A DNA stretch of 64,000 nucleotides from CAZPUR01 sp964589815 (GCA_964589815.1 CAZPUR010000005.1:1-64000); one strand, 5' to 3'. Positions 7,953-20,460 are shown, counted from the first letter of the stretch. A program made the numbers and translations. The notes: generated by a model from the sequence alone, not told the origin.

Positions 7953-7984
7953 TTCTCTCCAAAAAACATGGAGAGAATTTTTTT
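7953..7984 (+). terminator. Terminator-like hairpin at the very 5' end of the M23 transcript
   Basis: Stem TTCTCTCC/GGAGAGAA (7953-7960 and 7970-7977), 9-nt loop, followed by seven T. It has the form of an intrinsic terminator but starts at about +1, only some 25 nt before the coding region. RNA polymerase would barely have cleared the promoter, so it may act as an attenuator or simply as a protective 5' stem. Confidence 0.6.
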
Positions 7985-8008
7985 ATCGGGCCTGAATTAA
8001 GCCCAATT

Positions 8009-8695
8009 ATGAATAAAAAGCTATGGCTATTTTTATCTATTGCCGCCAATATTTTTTGGCAAACAATAGGATTTTTCTTGGCTGCTTTTTATCTTTTCTA
8101 TCGCTTCTTTTTTCCTCAAATTGAAGGCAGCCATCCTTTGTCTAAAGTCTTCAGAAAAGTTTTCGAGCAGAAAAAAGCCCAAGTTTTTTGGGGTATTGGT
8201 TTATTGGTTTTAATTTTATCAGGCCAACTTTTCTCTCGTCCGTTTTCTGTTCAAGCCCAATTTGAACCTGAACCAGTCTTGGTTGTTTCTCAGGAAGTGA
8301 TCACTACGGAAACTACTTTTCAAAAACCGACTCAAGGTTGGTTTTCCCAAGGTTTCTCTTGGTATCATCAGGCTGTCGATTTAGGCGCTCCTTTAGGAGA
8401 AAAAGTTTACCCCATTGGCTCTGGTAAAGTCATCACCATCAAATATAGTCAATGGGGTTATGGTCACTTTGTGGTCGTGGAACATGAAATGGGTCTCAAA
8501 TCTTTATACGCCCATTTAGGAGAAATTAAAGTTAAACCAGGCCAAAAAATCGATAAGCAGACTTTACTGGGCTTTATTGGTTTAACCGGCTATACTACCG
8601 GTCCCCACCTTCACTTAGAAGTTTATGGTGATGAAGGTTATCTTAACCCGGTCGATCTGGTGCCTGGGATTTTACCTCAATTTGCCTATAAGTAA
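8009..8695 (+). CDS. Membrane-anchored M23 (LytM-type) metallopeptidase
   Basis: Start chosen at ATG 8009 (MNKKLWLFLS); an in-frame ATG at 7934 lies inside the promoter spacer. 228 aa. Two hydrophobic segments near the N-terminus (about 5-30 and 60-75), then an M23 domain with HxxxD ('YHQAVDLG'), 'SLYAHLGEI' and HxH ('GPHLHLEVY'): all zinc and catalytic residues are present. It cuts peptide crosslinks of peptidoglycan, or activates an amidase. It lies alone on the plus strand between the hrcA and groESL operons, with a consensus promoter and a strong terminator. Confidence 0.9.
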   Translation: MNKKLWLFLSIAANIFWQTIGFFLAAFYLFYRFFFPQIEGSHPLSKVFRKVFEQKKAQVFWGIGLLVLILSGQLFSRPFSVQAQFEPEPVLVVSQEVITTETTFQKPTQGWFSQGFSWYHQAVDLGAPLGEKVYPIGSGKVITIKYSQWGYGHFVVVEHEMGLKSLYAHLGEIKVKPGQKIDKQTLLGFIGLTGYTTGPHLHLEVYGDEGYLNPVDLVPGILPQFAYK

Positions 8696-8698
8696 ATA

Positions 8699-8726
8699 AA
8701 CCCAGCCTTTCGCAAAAGGCTGGGTT
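8699..8726. terminator. Bidirectional intrinsic terminator between the M23 gene and groEL
   Basis: Perfect 12-bp stem AACCCAGCCTTT/AAAGGCTGGGTT with a 4-nt loop CGCA, placed between two converging genes. Confidence 0.85.
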
Positions 8727-8782
8727 ATTCTTAAATCTTATTTTTCAGTTTTGAGTTTTGCGATTTGAGTTTTGAACTTTTA

Positions 8783-10417
<1,635 letters not shown>

Positions 10418-10714
10418 TTACCTCCTAAGAATCGCTAATATATCTTCAAATTTAACAAATAAATATTCTTTTTCACCAATACCCAATTTAACTTCATCGC
10501 CGCCCCATTTTTTATAAATCACTAAATTGCCTTTTTTACAAGGAGCGGTTCTTTTTTTAGTATCTGGACCCACTGCCAGAACTTTAGCTTCTTGGGGTTT
10601 TTCATCATGAGAATCAGGTAAATAAATGCCTGAAGCAGTTTTCTTTTGAGCTTTGACCGGTTCTAATAAAATGTAACCGGCGGTCGGTTGAAGTTTTGAA
10701 ATCGATGCTGTCAT
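10418..10714 (-). CDS. groS: Co-chaperonin GroES
   Basis: 98 aa. Starts with 'LQPTAGYILLEPVKAQKKTASGIYLPDS', the GroES mobile-loop region, and contains 'VIYKKWGGDEVKLG'. It caps the GroEL ring. ATG at 10714 has an AGGAGG 5 nt upstream. First gene of the groES-groEL operon, under a consensus promoter with palindromic operator sequences. Confidence 0.98.
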   Translation of the reverse strand: MTASISKLQPTAGYILLEPVKAQKKTASGIYLPDSHDEKPQEAKVLAVGPDTKKRTAPCKKGNLVIYKKWGGDEVKLGIGEKEYLFVKFEDILAILRR

Positions 10715-10748
10715 AAAAATGCCTCCTTAATTTTGAATGATGAAAAAA

Positions 10749-10777
10749 TGCTATCAGTTAATGATAGCAAGTGCTAT
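10749..10777. promoter_or_regulatory. Palindromic operator region of groESL, with half a CIRCE
   Basis: On the minus strand one CIRCE-like half ATAGCACTT (10777-10769) directly follows the -10 box, but the second CIRCE half is missing. Instead a perfect palindrome TGCTATCA-N5-TGATAGCA (10749-10769) overlaps it. Either HrcA recognises a diverged site or another regulator acts here. Confidence 0.6.
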
Positions 10778-10804
10778 TTTAAAAATAAAGAGCTTGTTTG
10801 TCAA
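10776..10804 (-). promoter_or_regulatory. Promoter of groES-groEL
   Basis: -35 TTGACA (10804 to 10799), 17-nt spacer, -10 TAAAAT (10781 to 10776). Like the hrcA promoter, its -35 box directly abuts a copy of the 65-bp repeat. Confidence 0.82.
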
Positions 10805-10805
10805 G

Positions 10806-10870
10806 CCCTGAACCTAAGCTGCCTGTCAGTCAGGCATGAAGCCTGATGACAGGCGTCGCATGGTTCAGGG
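10806..10870. repeat. 65-bp palindromic repeat, copy 2 (inverted relative to copy 1)
   Basis: The reverse complement matches 7808-7872 at 64 of 65 positions. A fragment of the left end (GTCAAGCCCTGAACCA) recurs at about 10938-10953, showing a decayed third copy. It separates the groESL promoter from the downstream end of the purine cluster. Confidence 0.9.
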
Positions 10871-10999
10871 CGCAAACCACGAACACGACGTATCTGTTCC
10901 GCCAGCTGGCGGATTACAGAAAGGAGTTGTTGTGTGGTCAAGCCCTGAACCAGAATACCATGAACCAGAATAAATTCGATTCACGGCGAGGAGCTCGGT
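10871..10999. other. Repeat-rich non-coding gap between the purine cluster and groESL
   Basis: Contains a 16-bp perfect palindrome TCCGCCAGCTGGCGGA at about 10907-10922, the fragment of the 65-bp repeat, and a short direct repeat (TGAACCAGAATA twice, about 10949-10974). No ORF with a ribosome-binding site is visible. It resembles a landing area for small repeats. Confidence 0.5.
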
Positions 11000-11485
11000 T
11001 CAAGATAAAAGCTTAGTGGTTGAATATCTATGATTAAAAGGAAAAACAAAAAGTTTCCCCCTAATTTTTTTAATCATTTTTCTTTTTTTTTCTAAAAAAG
11101 GCGTATTTTCCGAAACCGCCAAAATCTTTGGTTTAATTAATTGAAGTAATGCTAAATGATCCTTTGGATCATTAAAATCTTCTGGTAAAGAAAAAATAAA
11201 ATCTACAACTTTAAGTTTAACTAAAGCTTCTGCCCTTTTCTGCCAATTATTAATTGGCCTTGCTTTACCTTTTAATTGCCTCACTCTTTTATCTGACTCC
11301 AAACCTATAATTAAAAGCTCTCCTTGTTTTTTACTGGCTTTTAAAAAAGCTTTATGTCCTTGGTGCAGAATATCAAAACAACCGGTCGCTAATACGGTAG
11401 CGAGTGGCGGGTGGACGGGTGGGCGGCCAAGGCAGCGAGTAGTGAGTAATTTTTTTAATTTTTGTAAGGAAATTATTTTTCTCAT
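11000..11485 (-). CDS. RfaE2/TagD-like nucleotidyltransferase with an N-terminal insertion
   Basis: 161 aa. Cytidylyltransferase fold with the 'GCFDILHQGH' motif (HxGH) and the C-terminal 'YSTTKLL', which resembles the STT segment of the heptose-1-phosphate adenylyltransferase RfaE2. It should transfer AMP or CMP to a sugar- or polyol-phosphate; the substrate is unknown and no heptose genes are nearby. About 15 residues rich in Pro, Arg and His (RPPVHPPLA) interrupt the region just before the first beta strand and are encoded by a G-rich DNA patch (11405-11425, plus strand) unlike the rest of the gene. 39 nt downstream of purA. Confidence 0.7.
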   Translation of the reverse strand: MRKIISLQKLKKLLTTRCLGRPPVHPPLATVLATGCFDILHQGHKAFLKASKKQGELLIIGLESDKRVRQLKGKARPINNWQKRAEALVKLKVVDFIFSLPEDFNDPKDHLALLQLIKPKILAVSENTPFLEKKRKMIKKIRGKLFVFPFNHRYSTTKLLS

Positions 11486-11524
11486 TCGCGTTAATTCGCA
11501 TACATCATTCGCATCTATTCGTAT

Positions 11525-14242
<2,718 letters not shown>

Positions 14243-14246
<4 letters not shown>

Positions 14247-16402
14247 TTTGAGTCTTTTTTAGGTTTAGTATATCTTTCTCTTGATAATTTCAAGACTTTT
14301 TCTCTGTTTTTATTCCGGCATTTAGGCAGGGGCAGAGTTAAAGCATAAAAGGGAGTGGAGGTGAGGTTATCAATCGCCAACTTAATAATACTCTGGAAGT
14401 TGCCTAGCTTAACCAAGTCATCTTCTTCATATTCTTTGCCAAATTCACGCGATAAAAAATAAGCATCTTGGGCGCCAACCAAAAAAGAGATTAAAGTGCC
14501 GGTGTTGCCGAAAATAGCTTTTTGAATTTCTTCTGTCAACTGACCAATATATTGGTTAGCCACACAAATATCGAGCCGATATTTTCTGGCCTCAGATAAA
14601 ATTTTAACAAAAGAGTTCGTGGCAAAACTTTGGAACTCGTCTACGTATAAATAAAAATCTTTTCTTTCTGCTTCTTTCACTTTAACCCGGTTCATTGACG
14701 CCAGCTGCATTTTAGTAATAAACATCGCCCCCAGTAGGGCGGCATTGTCCTCGCCTAATTTGCCCTGGGAAAAATTACAAATCAAAATCTTGCCTTGATT
14801 CATAAATTCTTCTAAATCAATCGTGGAATGAGGATGACCAATAATTCCTCTGATCATCGGGGAGGTGACAAATTGCCCGACTTTATTCATAATTGGTGAA
14901 ATCGCCTCGGAACGAAGTTTGTCAGACATTTTGTTGTATTCATTAAGCCAAAAGTTTTTCAAAGCGCCTGAACAATATTTTTCCACGACTTTTTGACGAA
15001 AAGCATCATCAGCCAATATCTTAGGCACATCAACCAAAGTACTGCCTGGCCGGTTCACCAAAGTTAAAATGGTGTTGCGCAAAATATATTCCAGCCTCGG
15101 TCCCCAAGAATAAGAATAAAGCTTGTAAAAAATGGCCACAATGCCGGAAGCGACTAGTTCTGCGTGTTCTTTTTCTTTCACTTCTAGGGGATTTAAACGA
15201 AAAGGATGTTTGGTATCTGAAGGGTCTAAAAAACAAACATCATTTAGCCTGTATGAGGGAATATAGTCTAATAAAATTTCGCATAAATCTCCATGAGGGT
15301 CAATCACGGCCACTCCCTCTTTATTCCTGATATCATTAATAACCATGTTGGCAATTAAGGTTGATTTCCCCGTGCCGGTTTTGCCAATAATATAAATGTG
15401 TTTTCTTCTATCCGGCCTTTTAATGCCAAAATTAGCCATTTGGTTTTTAAACTCGGTTTTAGCAAAAAAATTAATCTCTTTTTTCTCGGCCTCATCTAAT
15501 CCCACGGCAATGGGCAGGTTTTCCGGCGGTTCGCCAGCCATTGTACCGCCCCAAGAAATGTTTTTAATTTTACTTAAAGTTTCATTAGGAAGATGAAAAA
15601 TGGTCGCTAACTCCTCAATGTTTAAAAATTGATAACGAGGCACATATTTAAATTGACGGTTAAGAATAGTTTGTAAAAATTTCTTTTTGGCTCTAGGTTT
15701 TTTTAGACCTAAACTATTGCCTTCGCCCGAAGTTAAATTACCAAAAGAACCAGCCAAGTGGTTTAAAAAAGAACTGCTGGCATTTTTATCTACGGAAATA
15801 GTTAATAATTTTAAACTGGATTTAAAAGCTTTCTGAGTAATTTTTTGCTCAAATAATCTAGCTTGAGGGTGAGAGCGATTGTGCTCGCCGTCAGGAGTGG
15901 GCACGCCTTGATCTAAGATTTTTCTCGCTGAAGCAGCATAACCTGAACCAGCAGGGCTAATTGATAACTGCAGCAAGGCTTTATCATCTGGACCAGCTTT
16001 GGCCAATGTCCCTAATAATGAAGATAAGGGATCAACATCTTGGAAATCTTTATATGTTTTTAAAGGATAATAATAAGCTTTGCTTAAAACTAACTGGCCA
16101 AAATCTGACTTTTCCCATGGCCAATCCGAAAGATAATCTTTTACCCGAGAGATAATAGCTTTAGGATATTGAGCCGTCAGCTGGGAAATAAAATATGGCT
16201 CAAAATCGGTGCTCACCACACTGTAAAAATGAATGGTTTGCTTAAAAAGACCCAATTCAAAAGTAACACATTCTTCTTTACCTAAAAGTCTTCGCCAAAA
16301 AGAAGACTGGATGTTTGATAAAGCCGCAAACAAGGCCACGGCCGCCTCAGGAGTCTCCTCGCTATCTTTAGGCACTCTAATTTCTAAAACCTGCTTTTCC
16401 AT
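14243..16402 (-). CDS. VirD4/TraG-like type IV secretion ATPase (predicted coupling protein)
   Basis: About 719 aa. Start set at ATG 16402 rather than the TTG one codon upstream. Walker A is 'GKTGTGKSTL' near residue 342, followed by 'VAVIDPHGDL'; Walker B is 'FYLYVDEFQSFA' near 586, then the sensor-like 'VANQYIGQLTEEI'. This is the layout of VirD4/TrwB-type DNA-transport ATPases. The N-terminal half (about 1-320) is soluble and unassigned; no N-terminal membrane helices are seen, unlike classical VirD4. In CPR bacteria such ATPases go with VirB4/PrgI loci, and that locus is 28 kb away. It stands inside the purine cluster with its own promoter. DNA transport is an inference. Confidence 0.8.
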
Positions 16403-16418
16403 CAAGAGTATTTTAACA
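16403..16418 (-). promoter_or_regulatory. Extended -10 promoter of the VirD4-like gene
   Basis: TG-T-TAAAAT (16418 to 16410), then 7 nt and the ATG at 16402. It places an independent, leaderless start between the purH half-gene and the ATPase gene. Confidence 0.55.
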
Positions 16419-16444
16419 TTTCGGGGAATAACAAAGCAAAAACT

Positions 16445-17038
16445 TTAAGAAGACAAAAACTGAGCAATTAATTGATCATATTGGCTGGTCAACTGAAAAA
16501 CCTTTTGAGCATATTCTTTTCGTTCTTTTAAAGACAATCTATTTTTTTGTCTTAATTTTTTGACAACTGAATCATAATCCTTAATCTGACAGATAGGAAT
16601 GACTGACTCAAAATTTTTGGCTGCGGCTCTTAAAAGAGCCACTCCGCCAATATCAATTTGCTCAATCGCCTGCTTTAAAGTTGCTTTTTTATTTTTAATG
16701 GTTTTTGCAAAAGGATAGAGATTAACCACCACCATATCAAAAGATTTAAGCTTATGTTTGGCTAATTCTTGTAAATGATTCTTGTTCTTTTTATCAGCTA
16801 AAATTCCGCCAAAGATTTTAGGATGTAAGGTTTTTACTCGACCACCTAAAATTTCCTCAAATCGAGTAACTTTTTCTACTGGTTTGACTAAAAAACCGGC
16901 CTTGGCTAAATATCTGGCAGTGCCGCCGGTAGAAACAATTTCCAGGATAAAAAGCCGGCTTAATTGCCTCACCAACCCTCTGAGTCCAGTTTTGTCAAAA
17001 ACACTGATCAAAACTCTTAATGGTTCTTTCTTGGTCAT
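16445..17038 (-). CDS. purH: IMP cyclohydrolase domain protein (N-terminal half of PurH as a separate gene)
   Basis: Start chosen at ATG 17038 (MTKKEPLRVLISVFDKTG), 1 nt after the stop of the upstream half. 197 aa, the methylglyoxal-synthase-like fold of IMP cyclohydrolase: 'ALISVFDKTGL'-type start, 'EIVSTGGTARYL', 'KTLHPKIFGGILA', 'VVVNLYPF' and 'IDIGGVALLRAAAKN'. It closes FAICAR to IMP. In most bacteria this is the N-terminal domain of one bifunctional protein; here it is free and encoded after, not before, the formyltransferase. Confidence 0.92.
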   Translation of the reverse strand: MTKKEPLRVLISVFDKTGLRGLVRQLSRLFILEIVSTGGTARYLAKAGFLVKPVEKVTRFEEILGGRVKTLHPKIFGGILADKKNKNHLQELAKHKLKSFDMVVVNLYPFAKTIKNKKATLKQAIEQIDIGGVALLRAAAKNFESVIPICQIKDYDSVVKKLRQKNRLSLKERKEYAQKVFQLTSQYDQLIAQFLSS

Positions 17039-17039
17039 T

Positions 17040-17999
17040 TTAATGATAAAAACAACGAATGCCCGTAAAAACCATGGGGATATTTTGCCGATTGCATAAA
17101 TCAATTGTTTCTTGGTCTCTAATAGAACCGCCCGGCTGAATGATGGCTTTTACTCCTGCTTTAATTAAAGTCTCTGGCCCATCCTTAAAGGGGAAAAATG
17201 CATCAGAAGCAACCACCGTATTTTTACTCCGCTGGCCTGCTTTAGCTGCAGCCAGCTGACAGCAACGCAAACGATCTTGCTGGCCCACGCCGCTTGAGAT
17301 TAACTGTTGGTTTTTGGCCAAAACAATACTATTGGCCTTAGAAACCTGAGCAATTTTCCAAGCAAATTTTAAATCAGTCAATTGCTTTCTAGTGGGTTTT
17401 TTTCTGGTGACTATTTTTAAATCTTGATTTTTCAGCTGATAAATATCTGCCTCCTGAACTAGCAATCCGCCTCTAATTTGTCTAAAATCCAAACTTTTAA
17501 CCAATTTGGGTTTGGCCAAACCGGGATTAGTCAAAACCCTTAGGTTTGGTTTGGTTTGAAAAAATTTTCTAGCTGCAAAGTTAATCTTAGGACAAAGTAA
17601 AACTTCAAAAAATCTATTCTCAGACAGCATTATTTTTGCCAACTGTTCGCTTACCGCTCGATTCACCGCAATAATACTGCCAAAAGCAGCCAAACTATCT
17701 CCCTGCCAAGCCTTGAAAAAAGCCTTTTTTATATCTTTATGCCTACTGGCACCGCAAGGATTGGTATGTTTAATCACGATGCAGCTAGGTTTTTTTTGAC
17801 CAATGAAGCTAATTGCCTTAACTGCAGCATTAATATCCAAAAAGTTATTAAAAGACAATTCCTTTCCCTGAATTTGTTTAAATTTAAACAGGGCTAAAGA
17901 GTCAGAAGTTTTTGCCTGCCAAACCCAGGCTTTTTGATGAGGGTTTTCTCCATAACGAAGTTTACAAGGTTGTTGAAACTGGAAATTAATTTTTTTCAT
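17040..17999 (-). CDS. purH: AICAR formyltransferase domain protein (C-terminal half of PurH as a separate gene)
   Basis: 319 aa. Matches the AICAR transformylase domain: 'KLRYGENPHQKAW' at the start, the catalytic 'KHTNPCGAS' (K77, H78), 'FGSIIAVNRAV', 'SSGVGQQDR' and 'IQPGGSIRDQETI'. It transfers a formyl group from 10-formyl-THF to AICAR. It lacks the cyclohydrolase domain, which follows as the next gene. Its start overlaps the end of the purC-purE fusion by 14 nt, so the three are translated together. Confidence 0.93.
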   Translation of the reverse strand: MKKINFQFQQPCKLRYGENPHQKAWVWQAKTSDSLALFKFKQIQGKELSFNNFLDINAAVKAISFIGQKKPSCIVIKHTNPCGASRHKDIKKAFFKAWQGDSLAAFGSIIAVNRAVSEQLAKIMLSENRFFEVLLCPKINFAARKFFQTKPNLRVLTNPGLAKPKLVKSLDFRQIRGGLLVQEADIYQLKNQDLKIVTRKKPTRKQLTDLKFAWKIAQVSKANSIVLAKNQQLISSGVGQQDRLRCCQLAAAKAGQRSKNTVVASDAFFPFKDGPETLIKAGVKAIIQPGGSIRDQETIDLCNRQNIPMVFTGIRCFYH

Positions 18000-19317
18000 T
18001 AATCAGGAAAATTCTCTGTACCGCTAAAACAGCGTTACCCGGATCAATAACAGTCATAACCGGAACTTTTGAAGGCATTTGTAAACTAGAATGGACATTA
18101 ACTAAATAATCAAGTTTATCCTTAAAAGGTGGGCAGGCGATTACTGGAAAAGAACTATTAGCTGCCACAAAACCTGATAAAGCATTGGATCGACCGGCAA
18201 CAGTGATAAAAACCACTTTTTTGCCGAGTTTTTTATACCCATCAATTATTTCTAGAATTTTCTTGGGCTGTTTATGGGCTGAGGCATAGAAACTTTTGAA
18301 CTTAAGCTTCTTTTCTTTTAAAAATCCTTCTATTTTCCTCACAAATTTTTTATCTTTTTGACTACCAGCAATAATCACCACTTGGCTTAAAGGAATGGAA
18401 AGATTTGATTTAATTCTTTCTATAATATTGTCTCTTTCCGGCTTAAATTTCTTGCCAGTAATTTTTTCATAAAGTTGACGGTAACGACGGCTTACCTGAT
18501 AACGATAATAATCAGGCATCCGAGGAACCTTACCATCGCCCCGATAGTCCCGCTTAGCATACCAAAGGCGGAAAAACTCTTTATCAAAATTTTCTGGCTC
18601 TAGACCTTTATTAAATCTCTTTTTATAACTTTCGGCAATCCAAAAGCGGGAAGAGTCTGGAGTATGGACTTCGTCAATTAAAGTAAGCCGACCATGATGA
18701 TCACCAAACTCATATTTAGTATCAACTAAAATAAGGCCACCTTTTTTAGCAATTCGCTGACCTCTTTTAAATAAAGCTAAAGCGGCTTTTTCCATCTGTT
18801 CATACACCTTTTTAGGAACAATCTTTCTTTGAAGGATTTCTTCTCTGGAAATTTTTTCATCATGGCCTCCCGGGCCAGTACCCCGAGTGGTAGGAGTAAT
18901 TACTGGCTGGGGTAGTTTTTGGTTCTTTTTTAATCCCTCAGGAAATTTAAGACCGTAAATTTCTCTTTTCCCCTGCGAATAGTTATACCAAAGAGAGGTA
19001 ATAGTCACGCCGGTGATATAGCCGCGGACAACAACTTCAATTGGATAGGGCTGGCAATCTTTGCAAATCATGACATTGGGATCAGGAATATCAATCATAT
19101 GATTAGCAACAATGTCCTTTGTTTTTTCAAACCAAAAAGCAGACAATTGATTTAAAACCTGGCCTTTATGAGGAATGCAACCTAAAATCCGATCAAAAGA
19201 AGAAATCCGATCAGTAGTAATTAAAATTCTTTTATTATCTTTAATATAGTAATCTCTGACTTTGCCTTGATATTTTTTCCCAAAACCAGTTAAATTGATG
19301 GTTTTCAAGATGTTCAT
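17986..19317 (-). CDS. purCE: PurC-PurE fusion: SAICAR synthetase plus class II AIR carboxylase
   Basis: 443 aa. Residues 1-300 are SAICAR synthetase ('YQGKVRDYY', 'TTDRISSFDRI', 'EVVVRGYITG', 'LILVDTKYEFG', 'DEVHTPDSSRFW'). Residues 309-443 are a PurE domain with 'YASAHKQP' (about 346), 'VAGRSNALSG' (about 373), 'PVIACPP' and 'SSLQMPS'. Class I bacterial PurE has AGGAAHLPG where this has AGRSNALSG; the latter and the PVIxCPP block are hallmarks of class II PurE as in animal PAICS, which uses CO2 directly and needs no PurK. Domain order is also that of PAICS. No purK is visible. First gene of the purine unit. Confidence 0.9.
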   Translation of the reverse strand: MNILKTINLTGFGKKYQGKVRDYYIKDNKRILITTDRISSFDRILGCIPHKGQVLNQLSAFWFEKTKDIVANHMIDIPDPNVMICKDCQPYPIEVVVRGYITGVTITSLWYNYSQGKREIYGLKFPEGLKKNQKLPQPVITPTTRGTGPGGHDEKISREEILQRKIVPKKVYEQMEKAALALFKRGQRIAKKGGLILVDTKYEFGDHHGRLTLIDEVHTPDSSRFWIAESYKKRFNKGLEPENFDKEFFRLWYAKRDYRGDGKVPRMPDYYRYQVSRRYRQLYEKITGKKFKPERDNIIERIKSNLSIPLSQVVIIAGSQKDKKFVRKIEGFLKEKKLKFKSFYASAHKQPKKILEIIDGYKKLGKKVVFITVAGRSNALSGFVAANSSFPVIACPPFKDKLDYLVNVHSSLQMPSKVPVMTVIDPGNAVLAVQRIFLINEKN

Positions 19318-19363
19318 AGAATTAAGGAATGTAGTTTTTCATAAATTTTTATTGTCTTATTTT

Positions 19364-19612
19364 CTATTTAGCTTCTCCACAGGCAACTACAATTACTCGT
19401 TCATGTCCTGGTCCGTAATCCCCTGAGTCGATAGTTATTTGACTTTCAAAACAACTTGCTACTGTTCGTCCTGATTCTTGGATATCAGTGAGAGCTTTAC
19501 TTAATCTACTCGTGAGTTCTTCTTCAGTGAGACCACCAACGGGATTACGTCTATCAAATACTACTTCTCCCGTATGAACTACTACTACAGGATTTCCGCC
19601 AAGTTCTTCCAT
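19364..19612 (-). CDS. Small conserved-looking protein of unknown function
   Basis: 82 aa, acidic, soluble, without membrane segments. A beta strand at the N-terminus ('NPVVVVHTGEVVF'), a central helix ('TEEELTSRLSKALTDIQES') and a C-terminal strand ('ERVIVVACG') suggest a small alpha/beta domain. The ATG at 19612 has a strong Shine-Dalgarno (AAAGGTGGTGAT). I do not recognise the family. A 24-codon ORF with its own ribosome-binding site precedes it. Confidence 0.6.
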   Translation of the reverse strand: MEELGGNPVVVVHTGEVVFDRRNPVGGLTEEELTSRLSKALTDIQESGRTVASCFESQITIDSGDYGPGHERVIVVACGEAK

Positions 19613-19642
19613 TTTGAATCACCACCTTTTAAAATTATTGAT

Positions 19643-19717
19643 TTATTGGTATTTTACACCAATTGGGTTAATAATTACTTGATTTCCCAAAGCTAGTTTC
19701 TTGCCGTCAATTATCAT
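19643..19717 (-). CDS. Candidate 24-aa small ORF upstream of the 82-aa gene
   Basis: ATG 19717 to TAA 19643; the peptide begins MIIDGKKLALG and ends GVKYQ. An AAGGGGA lies 6 nt before the ATG. It starts right after the terminator at 19749-19772 and stops 30 nt before the 82-aa gene. It could be a real small protein or a leader peptide. A possible -10 TAAAAT lies just upstream, near 19735-19740. Confidence 0.4.
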   Translation of the reverse strand: MIIDGKKLALGNQVIINPIGVKYQ

Positions 19718-19748
19718 AAATATTCCCCTTAACCATATTTTAGATTAA

Positions 19749-19772
19749 AAAAGCGCTCTTTACAGCGCTTTT
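19749..19772 (-). terminator. Intrinsic terminator downstream of the DJ-1/PfpI gene
   Basis: Stem AAAAGCGCT/AGCGCTTTT with a 6-nt loop. Read on the minus strand it is followed by a run of six T, the proper form for ending the DJ-1/PfpI transcript. Confidence 0.85.
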
Positions 19773-19881
19773 AATTAAAATTCCTAAAAATCTTTAATAA
19801 ATACCAAACCTCGAGCATAAAAATCATCCTTTAATAAATCTACTATTAACAGAAGAATAAATTAATGTCAAGCAAGCTGCT

Positions 19882-20406
19882 CTAAATAGTTAAAACTTCC
19901 ACAATCTTCTCACCAAACTCCTTAGCTACTTGAGGTCCTTGAGCGGTAACAATTTTACCATCAACTACCACTCCTTCATTAACATAAGTGGCACCTTTGC
20001 TTTTCAGATTGCTCTCTTCTGAGGAAAAGGCAGTCGCTTTTTTGTCTTCAAGTAAGCCGGCATCAGCTAAAATCGAGGGGGCAATACAAATGGCCGCAAT
20101 GACTTTATCTTGAGCCACGACCTCTTTAGCCAAATTTAAAACCCCTTGGTCATAGAAATAAACCGAGGAGCCAGGACCACCAACAAAGACAATCGCTTCA
20201 TAATCTTCAACTTTAACCTCAGCTAAATCAAGATCAACTTTAACTTTTGCTCCTAGGGTGCCGTTTGTCTCACTTACTCCTTTAGAGGCAACCTTCACTT
20301 CTGCGCCACTATTTTCAAAAACTTGTTTTGGTTTCAAAAATTCTTCATCACGAAAATCTTTAGGCGCCAGCACCATTAATATTTTTTTACCAGTCAGGTC
20401 AACCAT
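19882..20406 (-). CDS. DJ-1/PfpI family protein
   Basis: 174 aa, full family length. The nucleophile-elbow cysteine is in 'AAICIAPSILADAG', an acidic residue is in 'DFRDEEFLKP' near the N-terminus (the Glu that supports the Cys), and 'AQGPQVAKEFGEKIVE' is at the C-terminus. Members act as protein deglycases, glyoxalases or intracellular peptidases; which applies here is open. Strong Shine-Dalgarno (GGAGGTGAA) before ATG 20406, and a terminator after the stop. Confidence 0.88.
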   Translation of the reverse strand: MVDLTGKKILMVLAPKDFRDEEFLKPKQVFENSGAEVKVASKGVSETNGTLGAKVKVDLDLAEVKVEDYEAIVFVGGPGSSVYFYDQGVLNLAKEVVAQDKVIAAICIAPSILADAGLLEDKKATAFSSEESNLKSKGATYVNEGVVVDGKIVTAQGPQVAKEFGEKIVEVLTI

Positions 20407-20460
20407 TTTCTCTTCACCTCCCTCCTTAAGTAAAGAAGGCGTCTCAATTTCACTAATTAA

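Noticed and set aside
10806..10953. tRNA or other structured RNA gene in the groES upstream gap
   Set aside because: Hairpins there are explained by the 65-bp repeat and a 16-bp palindrome; no cloverleaf or T-loop sequence was found.
16445..17999. Frameshifted or broken purH
   Set aside because: The domain order is reversed relative to fused PurH and each half has its own start and complete domain, so it is not a damaged fusion.
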